NCBI RefSeq assembly: GCF_002252475.1
Contig: NZ_NNRK01000026.1
Location: 186,001 to 250,000, forward strand
Direction of reading: 5' to 3'
Origin: Brucella rhizosphaerae
GTDB lineage: Bacteria; Pseudomonadota; Alphaproteobacteria; Rhizobiales; Rhizobiaceae
Length of the DNA stretch: 64,000 bases
Each line of letters begins with the position of its first letter. Positions within the stretch are counted from its first letter, which is position 1. Positions 35,919 to 43,237 of this stretch are shown in pieces. Position numbers and translations under genes: made by a program. The notes under the pieces are model-generated. The model had not been told where the DNA came from and did not search any database. It saw nothing but the letters and a program-made list of their open reading frames with translations.

Positions 35919-37046
35919 TCAACGCATTGGCATGATGATGAACAGGGGAGGGTCGCCCGCTTCGGGATATTGAACGGGTGAAATCAGACATGGGCTGTTC
36001 GACGCTTCGAGCGCGAACCGTACTTCCTCAGAACCAATCGCACTGAGGACGTTGGTGCAGTATTTGTAGCTAAGGCCGATACTGATCTCTTCCGGATGGC
36101 TTTCGGAGAGCGAAACTGCATCCTCCATATTTCCAGCTAATGGATTTTCAATTTCCAGCCGCACATCATCCGCGCCGAATGCGAATTTGATCGCGTCGGA
36201 TTTCTCACCAACGACCAGACTGACGCGGCCCACGGCTTCAAGCAGCGCTTCACGGTCTACGTGATAGTGCCTGTCGTTGCGGGTTGGGATGATGCGTTGG
36301 TAATCTGGATAAGTGCCGTCGACGAGTTTTGAAGTGACAGTCACGCCGTCCTGAAACGCGAAGCGTATCTTTCGATCCGATAGGCTGATGACAGTATCGC
36401 CACCCGCTTTCGTGCAGTGTGAAAGAAGATTGAGAATGCCACGTGGAATAATAACTCCCGGCATGCCGTCGCAGCCATCGGGAGCCTGGATTTTCAAATA
36501 GGCGAACTGATGTCCATCCGTCGCGACAAAGTTCAGCTTACCTTCATTCCCGTGCATAAATATGCCGTTGAGATAGTATCGCGACTCTTCGGTTGAAACC
36601 GCGAACCCAACATTTGAAAGTGCTCGCGATAAGTCATTTGCGGGCAAGTTAAACGAGTGCGGAAAGTTGTTGCCCGGTATCTCCGGGAAATCAGAAGCTG
36701 GTAGAACCGGAACTTGAAGCTTCGAGCGACCGGCTCTGATGTTAATAACAGCGTCATCGCCTTCAAACTCAATCTCGCAGCCGTCCGGTAGTTTGCTGAC
36801 TGCGCTGTGCAGCAGGCCGGAAGAAACCGTAAATGCCGGAAAGTCCGAAATGCCACCCTGCACGGCACGCGCCTTAACTTCCACGTCAAGGTTTGTGCCT
36901 GACACTGTCAGATGGCCGTTTTCGCACTGAATCAGTACATTGCCCAGAATTGGGACTGTTGGCTTCTTTTCCACGGCGCGGTTAGCCACAGCAAGAGCCG
37001 GAAGGAGGGCGCGTCGCTCTATCGCGAAGTGTATGATTGCTGGCAT
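35919..37046 (-). CDS. Phage DNA polymerase III beta-like sliding clamp
   Basis: 375 residues with the three-domain DnaN pattern: MPAIIHFAIERRALLPALAVANRAVEKKPTVPILGNVLIQ, then LPASDFPEIP, FVATDGHQFAYLKI, LVDGTYPDYQRIIPTRND, and the C-terminal ISPVQYPEAGDPPLFIIMPMR. Normal clamp length. A phage-encoded clamp could recruit host polymerase to phage DNA or replace the host ring. ATG 37046 follows GGGAG. It overlaps the 112-residue gene upstream by 65 bases. Not the host dnaN, which is normally beside dnaA. Confidence 0.9.
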   Translation of the reverse strand: MPAIIHFAIERRALLPALAVANRAVEKKPTVPILGNVLIQCENGHLTVSGTNLDVEVKARAVQGGISDFPAFTVSSGLLHSAVSKLPDGCEIEFEGDDAVINIRAGRSKLQVPVLPASDFPEIPGNNFPHSFNLPANDLSRALSNVGFAVSTEESRYYLNGIFMHGNEGKLNFVATDGHQFAYLKIQAPDGCDGMPGVIIPRGILNLLSHCTKAGGDTVISLSDRKIRFAFQDGVTVTSKLVDGTYPDYQRIIPTRNDRHYHVDREALLEAVGRVSLVVGEKSDAIKFAFGADDVRLEIENPLAGNMEDAVSLSESHPEEISIGLSYKYCTNVLSAIGSEEVRFALEASNSPCLISPVQYPEAGDPPLFIIMPMR

Positions 37047-37320
37047 GAGACTCCCTCTCGCGGGCTAGTTGAAATGCTTGGATTAATCGCTCTGCCGCTA
37101 TGCGCGGGATCGCCTCGCGCCTTTCCGGCGCGGCAGTATGTGTAATCAGGTCTGCTGTCGCCCGTAGAAGCCCATCAATGAGTGCGTCTAAGGTTTCGTT
37201 TGGGGGAAATCCGATTGTCCGTACTTCTCGCCATTGCTCTTGAAATGTGTCGAGCACTGCTTGTCGGGTGTCATCCGCAATCAATTGCAGGGTTGCTGGA
37301 TTTGGCCCGCCTGCGGACAA
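36982..37320 (-). CDS. Unknown phage early protein
   Basis: 112 residues from TTG 37320: SAGGPNPATLQLIADDTRQAVLDTFQEQWREVRTIGFPPNETLDALIDGLLRATADLI, largely helical, with a basic C-terminus. No recognised family. No clear ribosome site, and the 3' end overlaps the clamp gene by 65 bases. The codon pattern and position in the operon support it being real, with moderate certainty. Confidence 0.55.
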   Translation of the reverse strand: MSAGGPNPATLQLIADDTRQAVLDTFQEQWREVRTIGFPPNETLDALIDGLLRATADLITHTAAPERREAIPRIAAERLIQAFQLARERESHASNHTLRDRATRPPSGSCCG

Positions 37321-37329
37321 TTGGTGCGA

Positions 37330-37491
37330 TCAGCCGAAAATGCTTACGGCCAAGATCGCCGCACATACGCTGCCTGCAATCAGCGTGGCAATCGCGACCA
37401 TATGATCGAGCTGGCGTGCGTGCGATTTGTAAGCGGTAGGAAGATGAAATCCGCCATCAACCTCAGTTTGGAAACGGATTTCGTTATACAT
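37330..37491 (-). CDS. Small phage membrane protein
   Basis: 53 residues from ATG 37491: MYNEIRFQTEVDGGFHLPTAYKSHARQLDHMVAIATLIAGSVCAAILAVSIFG. The last 24 residues are one membrane segment. Start overlaps the stop of the previous gene as ATGTATAA. Function unknown; superinfection exclusion or membrane-acting roles are common for such genes but this is speculation. Confidence 0.6.
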   Translation of the reverse strand: MYNEIRFQTEVDGGFHLPTAYKSHARQLDHMVAIATLIAGSVCAAILAVSIFG

Positions 37492-37714
37492 GGCTGGCAA
37501 CCTGACGAACCGATAGGCGGCGTGCAAGCGCAGCTGCGCGAGCACCGAAACGGTCAACCACATCAACGGAAAAGCCGTGATGTCCAAGTGTTTCAGGGGA
37601 AACGTTGTCGCCAGAAAATGCCAGCACGCGCATTGCGTCGGCCATTTTGACAATGACATTGTCGCGGCAAGTTGGGGCAGGCTTTGAAATTGCTTTTGGC
37701 TGAACTTTAATCAT
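37484..37714 (-). CDS. Unknown small phage protein, first gene of leftward operon
   Basis: 76 residues from ATG 37714, which has GGAG at eight bases upstream; longer in-frame starts to 37741 are less well supported. MIKVQPKAISKPAPTCRDNVIVKMADAMRVLAFSGDNVSPETLGHHGF, then a basic helix. About 94 bases downstream of the PL-type promoter. No recognised family. Confidence 0.6.
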   Translation of the reverse strand: MIKVQPKAISKPAPTCRDNVIVKMADAMRVLAFSGDNVSPETLGHHGFSVDVVDRFGARAAALARRLSVRQVASHV

Positions 37715-37807
37715 GGCGATCTCCATTGCTGTTAAGCCCAAGGAGGAGAGATCGCGCCGTTACTCACTACTCAACCGGCACGATCTGCTCCGTGGGGGCG
37801 AGTAATG

Positions 37808-37836
37808 GTATAATGGGGACAAATGTCCCCTGTCAA
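37808..37836 (-). promoter_or_regulatory. Leftward early promoter (PL-like) with operator in the spacer
   Basis: Minus-strand TTGACA (37831-37836), 17 bases, TTATAC (37808-37813). The spacer is GGGGACAAATGTCCCC (37815-37830): 7-base inverted arms around AA. A second, weaker site of the same pattern is at 37844-37859 over the repressor stop. The repressor would block the leftward operon directly. Confidence 0.8.
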
Positions 37837-37857
37837 CATGAAAAAGGAAATTTGTCC

Positions 37858-38553
37858 CTAAACGCCGAACAGTTCATTCATGTCCAGCACTTTGTGAACA
37901 CTTACAATGTCATCTAGCGAGTAGGTGAGGGACATCTCAGGGTTAAGCTTCCCTATGACTAACTGCGTAGCGGTGCGCTTTACGAGGTGCCCAATCATGG
38001 CATCGTAAGTAAGGCGTCCATTGTTCTTAATCTGGATAACAATGCTATCGCCAACGCGGGCAGGTTTATGCGGATTAATGAACCGAAGATCGCCATGTTT
38101 GTGTTCTGGGTACATCGAAGACCCTTCCACAAAAATTGAATAAATGTCGCGCGAGTTCATAAGAGCCGGGGGTCGTCTAACATAGTCAATAACACCGTCA
38201 ACCAATTGAAAGGCTCCTTCCATGGACCCCGCAGCGGTTCCAAGTACGGGAACATCATTTGGCATTACTTGCCTTGACGGTGGGTTAACGTTTGCGGTTT
38301 TCACGTCATTGTTAGTGAGGTCGCTACTAACCCTTTCCACTGCCGAATCGCCCGTGGATATGAGTTGCGCAATATCAACTTCCAGCGCCTTTGCGAGCGC
38401 TTCGAGCGTATTGCCGCGTGGTGATGCGGATGGGCGCTCAAACAATTTGCGCAAATAAGTCTTATCCAATCCAGCTTTTCGACTGGCTTGTTCTGGTGTC
38501 AGATCAAGAGCTTCAAGGCGCTCTCGAATGCGCTGTTGAATAGTGTTTTCCAT
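37858..38553 (-). CDS. CI-type repressor with S24/LexA-like autopeptidase domain
   Basis: 231 residues from ATG 38553. N-terminal HTH (DLTPEQASRKAGLDKTYLRKLFE) followed by a linker and an S24 domain: predicted cleavage site Ala108-Gly109 in GTAAGS, catalytic Ser146 in VEGSSMYPEHKHGD, and a Lys near residue 192. RecA-stimulated self-cleavage would induce the prophage on DNA damage. It lies between two promoters that each contain a matching operator. Extensions to 38703 overlap the promoter region and are rejected. Confidence 0.92.
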   Translation of the reverse strand: MENTIQQRIRERLEALDLTPEQASRKAGLDKTYLRKLFERPSASPRGNTLEALAKALEVDIAQLISTGDSAVERVSSDLTNNDVKTANVNPPSRQVMPNDVPVLGTAAGSMEGAFQLVDGVIDYVRRPPALMNSRDIYSIFVEGSSMYPEHKHGDLRFINPHKPARVGDSIVIQIKNNGRLTYDAMIGHLVKRTATQLVIGKLNPEMSLTYSLDDIVSVHKVLDMNELFGV

Positions 38554-38577
38554 ACGGGGATTATCGTCCTCAACGAT

Positions 38578-38633
38578 TTGTCCGTAAGGGGGACAATTAT
38601 CCGTTGACAATGGGGAAATATGTCCCCTATGTT
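38578..38633 (+). promoter_or_regulatory. Rightward early promoter (PR-like) and operators
   Basis: TTGACA (38604-38609), 18 bases, TATGTT (38628-38633). The spacer holds GGGGAAATATGTCCCC (38612-38627), the same 16-base pattern as the PL site. A second partial site GGGGACAATTATCCGT is at 38588-38603, and TTGTCC..GGACAA flanks it at 38578-38596. Likely also regulates the leftward repressor promoter. Confidence 0.8.
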
Positions 38634-38656
38634 CCGCATTGTTAGCGGAATGAGGA

Positions 38657-38992
38657 ATGTTGGCGGTGTCATCAGTGAAAAGCAGGCTCATCGAAGATCT
38701 CATCTCAGAAGCTGATCGCTATTGCGAATTGGCGGGGGTGTCACGTTCGTCTGTTTCTAAGACACTGTTTGGTCGCGGCGGACATATCGACGATTTGATC
38801 GCCGGTAAGCGCGATCTATCAACAGGCATCTTCGAGCGTGCGATGGGGTGGCTGAAAGAACGGTCTGTCGCTGCTCCTGCTAATGACTGCGTTTCGCCTG
38901 CTGACCTCCCCAGTGGCGAAGCTGGGGCGCGCTGTAATAATGCTGGGCAGCGCGCCCCGACCGCAAATTCCGATTTGGTGGCAGCGCCATGA
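38657..38992 (+). CDS. Cro-like regulator
   Basis: 111 residues by ATG 38657; GTG 38666 is an alternative with better spacing from GAGGA (38652-38656). KSRLIEDLISEADRYCELAGVSRSSVSKTLFGRGGHIDDLIAGKRDLSTGIFERAMGWL resembles a helix-turn-helix (LAGVSRSSVSKTLF). The tail is Ala/Pro rich. First gene of the rightward transcript, 24 bases past the -10, the position of cro. Function by position and pattern only. Confidence 0.65.
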   Translation: MLAVSSVKSRLIEDLISEADRYCELAGVSRSSVSKTLFGRGGHIDDLIAGKRDLSTGIFERAMGWLKERSVAAPANDCVSPADLPSGEAGARCNNAGQRAPTANSDLVAAP

Positions 38993-39137
38993 AATCATCA
39001 TTCGTGTCCTTTCATAAGCGTTGGACCTGTGGTCCGCCTCGTTTCGAGTAGATGGTCAAGCTTTAACGGCGCGGCCTGAGAGTTTCACCGAATCCTTTGA
39101 CGACTTTTTTTCCTTGAAATTTTCAGGGGGGTGTTTC

Positions 39138-39602
39138 GTGCGCACTATTTCCGAGCAAGAACAGCGTTCGCTTAAGTCTGCAACCGATGGCGCTTATGCG
39201 TTGGCGGGTGGCATTAGCTGCATTCTGCCATTTACCCGCGTCGGTACTTCGACGCTTTCCAAGTATGCATCATTCAATGATGAGCATCACGACAGTTTCA
39301 TGCCGATTGATGTTGCTATCGAGGTTGATCGCAAAGCGAAATCACCGACGATCATTAAGCAAGCTGCGGAACTGCTTGGTTATGAACTGGTTGCTGCCAA
39401 TGCTGTGATTGACGGTGATCACGCGCCGCTGACGGCAATGGATGCGCACCGCGTTATGTCTGAAACGATGGACGTTTCGCAGGCTGTTCTTGCAGCTCTG
39501 GCAGATGGTCGCATCGATGCTGGTGAACGCAAGATCATCGCCAAGGAAGCGCGCGAGGCAATGCGGGCGCTTCAAGACCTGCTGCGCAAGGTAGGGGCAT
39601 AG
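39138..39602 (+). CDS. Phage CII/CP76-type regulatory protein
   Basis: 154 residues from GTG 39138 (AGGGGGG upstream); the frame is open to 39021 but that section reads like leader. LAGGISCILPFTRVGTSTLSKYASFNDEHHDSFMPIDVAIEVDRKAKSPTIIKQAAELLGYELV has the layout of the Phage_CP76 family (PF06892), phage regulators placed after cro. C-terminal helices likely dimerise. Probably sets the lysogeny decision or activates early genes. Confidence 0.75.
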   Translation: MRTISEQEQRSLKSATDGAYALAGGISCILPFTRVGTSTLSKYASFNDEHHDSFMPIDVAIEVDRKAKSPTIIKQAAELLGYELVAANAVIDGDHAPLTAMDAHRVMSETMDVSQAVLAALADGRIDAGERKIIAKEAREAMRALQDLLRKVGA

Positions 39603-39604
39603 CG

Positions 39605-39871
39605 ATGGCTTCCGTCTCAAGCCTTGTTGATCAATGGATCGCTGACAACGGCGCTCCCCGGCGGTTCGAACCGGAAGTAAGCGGGAGCTTTGAATACTTC
39701 AACTGCTATCTGCATCGCTTTGGTATCCGCCTGCGCATGCAGGGCTGGCGCTGTCAATACTCGCAAAACGGTGGTCAATGGCGTCCCATTCCTCGCCGCC
39801 GGGTGCGGAAACTGGTTGACGAGTTGCGCAAGCTTGAAGGATTGGAACCCCTCCGGGCGGTGCGGCAATGA
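39605..39871 (+). CDS. Unknown small phage protein
   Basis: 88 residues: MASVSSLVDQWIADNGAPRRFEPEVSGSFEYFNCYLHRFGIRLRMQGWRCQYS and a basic WRPIPRRRVRKLVDELRKLEGLEPLR tail. Strongly basic C-terminus suggests nucleic-acid contact. No family recognised. Begins two bases after the CII-like gene and overlaps the next ORF at ATGA. Confidence 0.65.
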   Translation: MASVSSLVDQWIADNGAPRRFEPEVSGSFEYFNCYLHRFGIRLRMQGWRCQYSQNGGQWRPIPRRRVRKLVDELRKLEGLEPLRAVRQ

Positions 39872-39984
39872 TCAAGCGCCTGCTTAAGCACGATTTTCTT
39901 ATCCCCGTCATCGTCGCTGTCCTAATCAATCTGATAGCGGCTTCTCCTTTTTTTATAGCCATTTATTTGGCGGAAGGGCGCTGA
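39868..39984 (+). CDS. Small phage membrane protein (38 residues)
   Basis: ATG 39868 overlaps the upstream TGA. MIKRLLKHDFLIPVIVAVLI then NLIAASPFFIAIYLAEGR: one hydrophobic helix after a basic start, inside-positive. Fits between neighbouring genes with no gap. Role unknown. Confidence 0.55.
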   Translation: MIKRLLKHDFLIPVIVAVLINLIAASPFFIAIYLAEGR

Positions 39985-39985
39985 C

Positions 39986-41278
39986 ATGGATGCACCTGTC
40001 CATATCAAGATTGCCGATATCGATGTTCGCGACCGCTTGCGCGAGGTCGATGCATCCAAGGTTGAAGCACTCAAGCAATCCTTTGCCGAACTGGGTATGC
40101 GCACGCCGATCACGGTTCGGGTCGGTGAGGACGGTTTACCGTTTGTACTATCAGCGGGTGCCCACCGTCTGGAAGCTGCCCGGCAGATGGGCTGGCTGGA
40201 AGTTCCCGGCTTCATTCGTGATGAAAGCAAGCTTGATTCCGAGTTGTGGGAAATCGATGAAAATCTAGCACGTTCGGAATTGACGGCTGCTGATCGTGCC
40301 GTCTTCACCTTTCGGCGCAAAGAACTTTACCTGCTCAAATATCCGGAAACACAACATGGCGGCGACCGGAAATCAAGCCGCCAACTTGGCGACTTGATCG
40401 AACGACAAGAGCGCCGCAGTTTTGTCGCTGCGACGGCGGAACTGACGGGCAAAACCGAGCGGTCTATCCAGCGCGACGCCGAACGCGGTGAGAAGATTTG
40501 CGAAGCGGCACTGCGCCTGCTGCGGGGAACGCGTCTCGACAATGGCGTGACACTGGATCGGCTCAAAAAGCTTCCGAACGATTTGGCACAGATCGCCTAC
40601 ATCGAGGGCGCGCTTGCGGATGAAAAGCGTATTCGGGGCGAAAGCAAGGAAATCCGCACGCACCAACAAAAGGTCAAGCATGCTGTTCGCCTGACAAATA
40701 TGGCGATGATCGCCGATTTGGGAAAAGCAACTGCGCCTGCGAAGTTGGATCGTATCTATTCGGTTTATTATGCAGATCCAGCATGGAAATTCCGGGTTCA
40801 CTCGGAGGTGACGGGCGGCGAGAAGAGCGCCGATAATCATTATCCGACCATGACTACGGACGACATCGTGACGGAAATGGTCGAGCTGATAGGCGGCAAA
40901 AATCCTGCTGTATTGTTTCTATGGGCTACTAATCCGATGCTTCCTGATGCCCTGCACGTGATGGAAGCATGCGGCTTCAAATACGTTCATCACTGGATTT
41001 GGGACAAAGTTGACATTGGCAATGGTTACTGGGGGCGCGATCAGCACGAATTGTTGTTGATTGGTCGCCGGGGCGATATTGCGTGCCCGTTGCCGGAAAT
41101 GTTGCCCCCGACCGTTCATCGCGAGAAAAAGGGCAAGCACTCTGCAAAGCCTGCTTATTTCGCGGAACAGATCGAGAAATTTTATCCCGAAGTTGCGAAA
41201 CTCGAGCTTAACGCTCGCGGCCCGCGAAAGGGCTGGGATGTATGGGGGCATGAGGCGAATGGGCGGGTTGTGCCATGA
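39986..41278 (+). CDS. ParB/Srx domain fused to MT-A70-type adenine methyltransferase
   Basis: 430 residues. Residues 5-100 form a ParB/Spo0J-like N domain (SAGAHRLEAARQMGW, box II) with helices after it; residues about 255-425 form an MT-A70 domain with the DPAW motif (264-267) of N6-adenine methylation, FLWATNPMLPDALHVMEACGF, and GRRGDIACPLPEMLPPTV. It would methylate adenine in DNA (or RNA), with the ParB part for DNA binding. The combination occurs in phages of Proteobacteria. It starts two bases after the preceding stop. Confidence 0.88.
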   Translation: MDAPVHIKIADIDVRDRLREVDASKVEALKQSFAELGMRTPITVRVGEDGLPFVLSAGAHRLEAARQMGWLEVPGFIRDESKLDSELWEIDENLARSELTAADRAVFTFRRKELYLLKYPETQHGGDRKSSRQLGDLIERQERRSFVAATAELTGKTERSIQRDAERGEKICEAALRLLRGTRLDNGVTLDRLKKLPNDLAQIAYIEGALADEKRIRGESKEIRTHQQKVKHAVRLTNMAMIADLGKATAPAKLDRIYSVYYADPAWKFRVHSEVTGGEKSADNHYPTMTTDDIVTEMVELIGGKNPAVLFLWATNPMLPDALHVMEACGFKYVHHWIWDKVDIGNGYWGRDQHELLLIGRRGDIACPLPEMLPPTVHREKKGKHSAKPAYFAEQIEKFYPEVAKLELNARGPRKGWDVWGHEANGRVVP

Positions 41279-41556
41279 CCGACACGATGCTCCCCATTCT
41301 TCGCGCAATGAACGATGCCGGGACCGACGCAGAGCGCGCCGTTGTGCTGCTGACGTGTCCGATTTCAATCATGTTGAAGTATCGGCAGGTGCTGGAAAGC
41401 GCCTGCGCTCGACACAAGTTCGATGCTGGTAGCGAGTATCTCGTTTGCTTTTATGCTGCCATGCATCAGACGCGTTTTCGTGGAAACGTTCGCGGTGCTG
41501 CATTGAAGCATGCCGAAGGACGACTGCTGCTATTATCCGAGCAGGTGCCGTCATGA
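41275..41556 (+). CDS. Unknown phage protein
   Basis: 93 residues from ATG 41275, overlapping the previous stop (ATGA). MTDTMLPILRAMNDAGTDAERAVVLLTCPISIMLKYRQVLESACARHKFDAGSEYLVCFYAAMHQTRF. Helical, three cysteines, no family recognised. Confidence 0.65.
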   Translation: MTDTMLPILRAMNDAGTDAERAVVLLTCPISIMLKYRQVLESACARHKFDAGSEYLVCFYAAMHQTRFRGNVRGAALKHAEGRLLLLSEQVPS

Positions 41557-42068
41557 GTGCTGACGCTTCTGATCTGCGCCGCATACGCGCGAAACTGGCG
41601 GCGCTGGAAGGCGCTGACTGGCAGCTGTGCTGCGAGGGTGATGTTTCGTTCGTTGAGGCGAAGACGCGACATGGCGAGCTTAATAAGGTCGCCACGTTCC
41701 ATCCCGGCGCGACATTTGACGAGATTGATTTCATCGTAAGTGCGCCGCGCATGGTGACAACTATGCTCGAATTGGTTGATCGGGCAATTGTTGCGATGCG
41801 ACAGCGTGGGCCAAAGCAAGGCGGACAGCGCCAGTTGCAGAACTATGCAGCTGAGGCTGCAATGAAGTGCGACGACGACGCGTTCAAGGCTTTTCTTGAG
41901 CAACGGCACGGCCTTGAGTGGCCTTTAACAAAGGAACGGGCAGCGGAAAAGCTGCGCACGATCCTGAAAATACAATCCAGAAAAGAACTGAACGAAAACA
42001 GCGCTGCGGCTGATCGCTGGCGGGATCTGCGCGCTGCTTTCGAAGCATGGCTAAGGGTGGGACAATGA
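41553..42068 (+). CDS. Unknown phage protein
   Basis: 171 residues from ATG 41553 (ATGA overlap). N-terminal ADASDLRRIRAKLAALEGADWQLCCEGDVSFVEAKTRHGELNKVATFHPGATFDEIDFIVSAPRMVTTMLELVDRAI is a pattern common in small phage proteins of rhizobial prophages; the C-terminal half (QNYAAEAAMKCDDDAFKAFLEQRHGLEWPLTKERAAEKLRTILKIQSRKELNEN) reads like a partner or loader of replication. No assigned function. Confidence 0.65.
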   Translation: MSADASDLRRIRAKLAALEGADWQLCCEGDVSFVEAKTRHGELNKVATFHPGATFDEIDFIVSAPRMVTTMLELVDRAIVAMRQRGPKQGGQRQLQNYAAEAAMKCDDDAFKAFLEQRHGLEWPLTKERAAEKLRTILKIQSRKELNENSAAADRWRDLRAAFEAWLRVGQ

Positions 42069-43237
42069 GTATTGCCGTCATGTCACGGATATTCAAAAAA
42101 CAGTTAGGCTCATCAAGCCGGAAGATGCTTGCGGTTCGTCTGGCTGACTTTGCGGACGACAACGGGCGCGGCATTTGGCCGTCTGTAGGCAAATTGGCGC
42201 GTGAAACCGACATGTCGGAACGCACAGTGCAGCGTTTGTTGCGCGATTTTGTGGATGAAAATCTGCTTATTGTTGTCTCTACAGCAAGCGGGCGTCCGGG
42301 TGAAACGACCCGATACAACTTCAACATGAAGGTGCTTTACGGTCTGCCGGACACTGATATTGCTGTCGACGGGTGTCATGGTGTCACCGGTGACACGGTG
42401 TCACCCGTGACAACGGCGGCTGAGACGGGTGACATTGACGACGCCGACGGGTGTCATGGTGTCACCCGAACCGTCATAGAACCATCAGATAAACCATCAT
42501 CTGAGAGAGAGCGCGAGAGCGATCAGGAAAGCAGGGAAAACCGGAAGGCCATCGAGCGTGCATTCAAAAAGGCTTTCCACGTTTGGCCGACTGCGGTCAC
42601 GGACAGCGAGCCTGACGCGTTACGGGTCTGGAATACGCTCTCGCCGGAAGATCGCTTGGCGGCTTCGGATGGTGCGGCTCGTTACGTCGAGGCCGCAAAG
42701 GCCATTGGCCGCAAGGTTGTATGCTCCTATGCGGTCTATCTTCGAGAAAAGCGTTGGGAAAAGCTGCCAGCGAAAGCGCCGGTCGAACAATCGGGTTCGG
42801 TGCCAGCGCCGCAACTTGGCAAGATTTGGGGCGCACGCGTCTATGAGCTTTTGCTGAATGGTCCAACGCAGGCTGTCTCACTGAATGCATTCGAGCGGGA
42901 CCTCGCAGATAGCGGACGCTTTACGGCTGAGGCCCTTCTTCGCGAAAAGCAGGCACGGCAAGGTTTCCCGGCTGTGAATGAATTGTTCGAACGAGCTGCA
43001 AACCGTCGCGGTGCGCTTGTTCCTGCACGATTGCAGGCAATCAAGGACTTGCTTGTTCAGGTTCGTATTGGTGGTGACGAATGGACCTCTTGGGAAGCTT
43101 TTCACCTTGAGCGCGGTTGGCCTTGGTTGCCTGATACGGGCAATGCCGAATGGGCTTATTTCCCGGCAGGTGGGCCGGAAGGTTTGAACGGGTTCGAGAT
43201 TGCTTTGAGGGGATTGGGTGAAAATGATGGCAATTGA
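42065..43237 (+). CDS. O-like replication initiation protein with helix-turn-helix
   Basis: 390 residues from ATG 42065. N-terminal winged helix: SRKMLAVRLADFADDNGRGIWPSVGKLARETDMSERTVQRLLRDFVDENLLIVVS, the pattern of phage replication proteins. A low-complexity linker (residues about 95-160) contains two DGCHGVT blocks, encoded by the DNA repeat cluster at 42368-42467. The C-terminal domain follows. Lambda O likewise holds its origin inside the gene, so the linker may be the origin. Overlaps the preceding gene at ATGA and the NusG-like gene by 20 bases. Confidence 0.8.
   Translation: MSIAVMSRIFKKQLGSSSRKMLAVRLADFADDNGRGIWPSVGKLARETDMSERTVQRLLRDFVDENLLIVVSTASGRPGETTRYNFNMKVLYGLPDTDIAVDGCHGVTGDTVSPVTTAAETGDIDDADGCHGVTRTVIEPSDKPSSERERESDQESRENRKAIERAFKKAFHVWPTAVTDSEPDALRVWNTLSPEDRLAASDGAARYVEAAKAIGRKVVCSYAVYLREKRWEKLPAKAPVEQSGSVPAPQLGKIWGARVYELLLNGPTQAVSLNAFERDLADSGRFTAEALLREKQARQGFPAVNELFERAANRRGALVPARLQAIKDLLVQVRIGGDEWTSWEAFHLERGWPWLPDTGNAEWAYFPAGGPEGLNGFEIALRGLGENDGN
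42368..42467. repeat. Repeat cluster, candidate phage replication origin
   Basis: A 22-base block starting CGACGGGTGTCATGG occurs at 42368-42389 and 42446-42467. Between them are a perfect 16-base palindrome GTGTCACCGGTGACAC (42381-42396) and a second inverted repeat TGTCAC-CC-GTGACA (42399-42412). GGTGTCA or its complement occurs at least seven times in the stretch. It lies in the linker of the O-like gene, where lambdoid phages hold iterons. Confidence 0.6.

Noticed and set aside
36739-36930. Plus-strand frame in the clamp gene
   Set aside because: Antisense to the DnaN-like gene, which has full domain matches.
40373-40840. 155-codon minus-strand frame within the ParB/MT-A70 gene
   Set aside because: Shadow of the plus-strand gene; no ribosome site and no homology.
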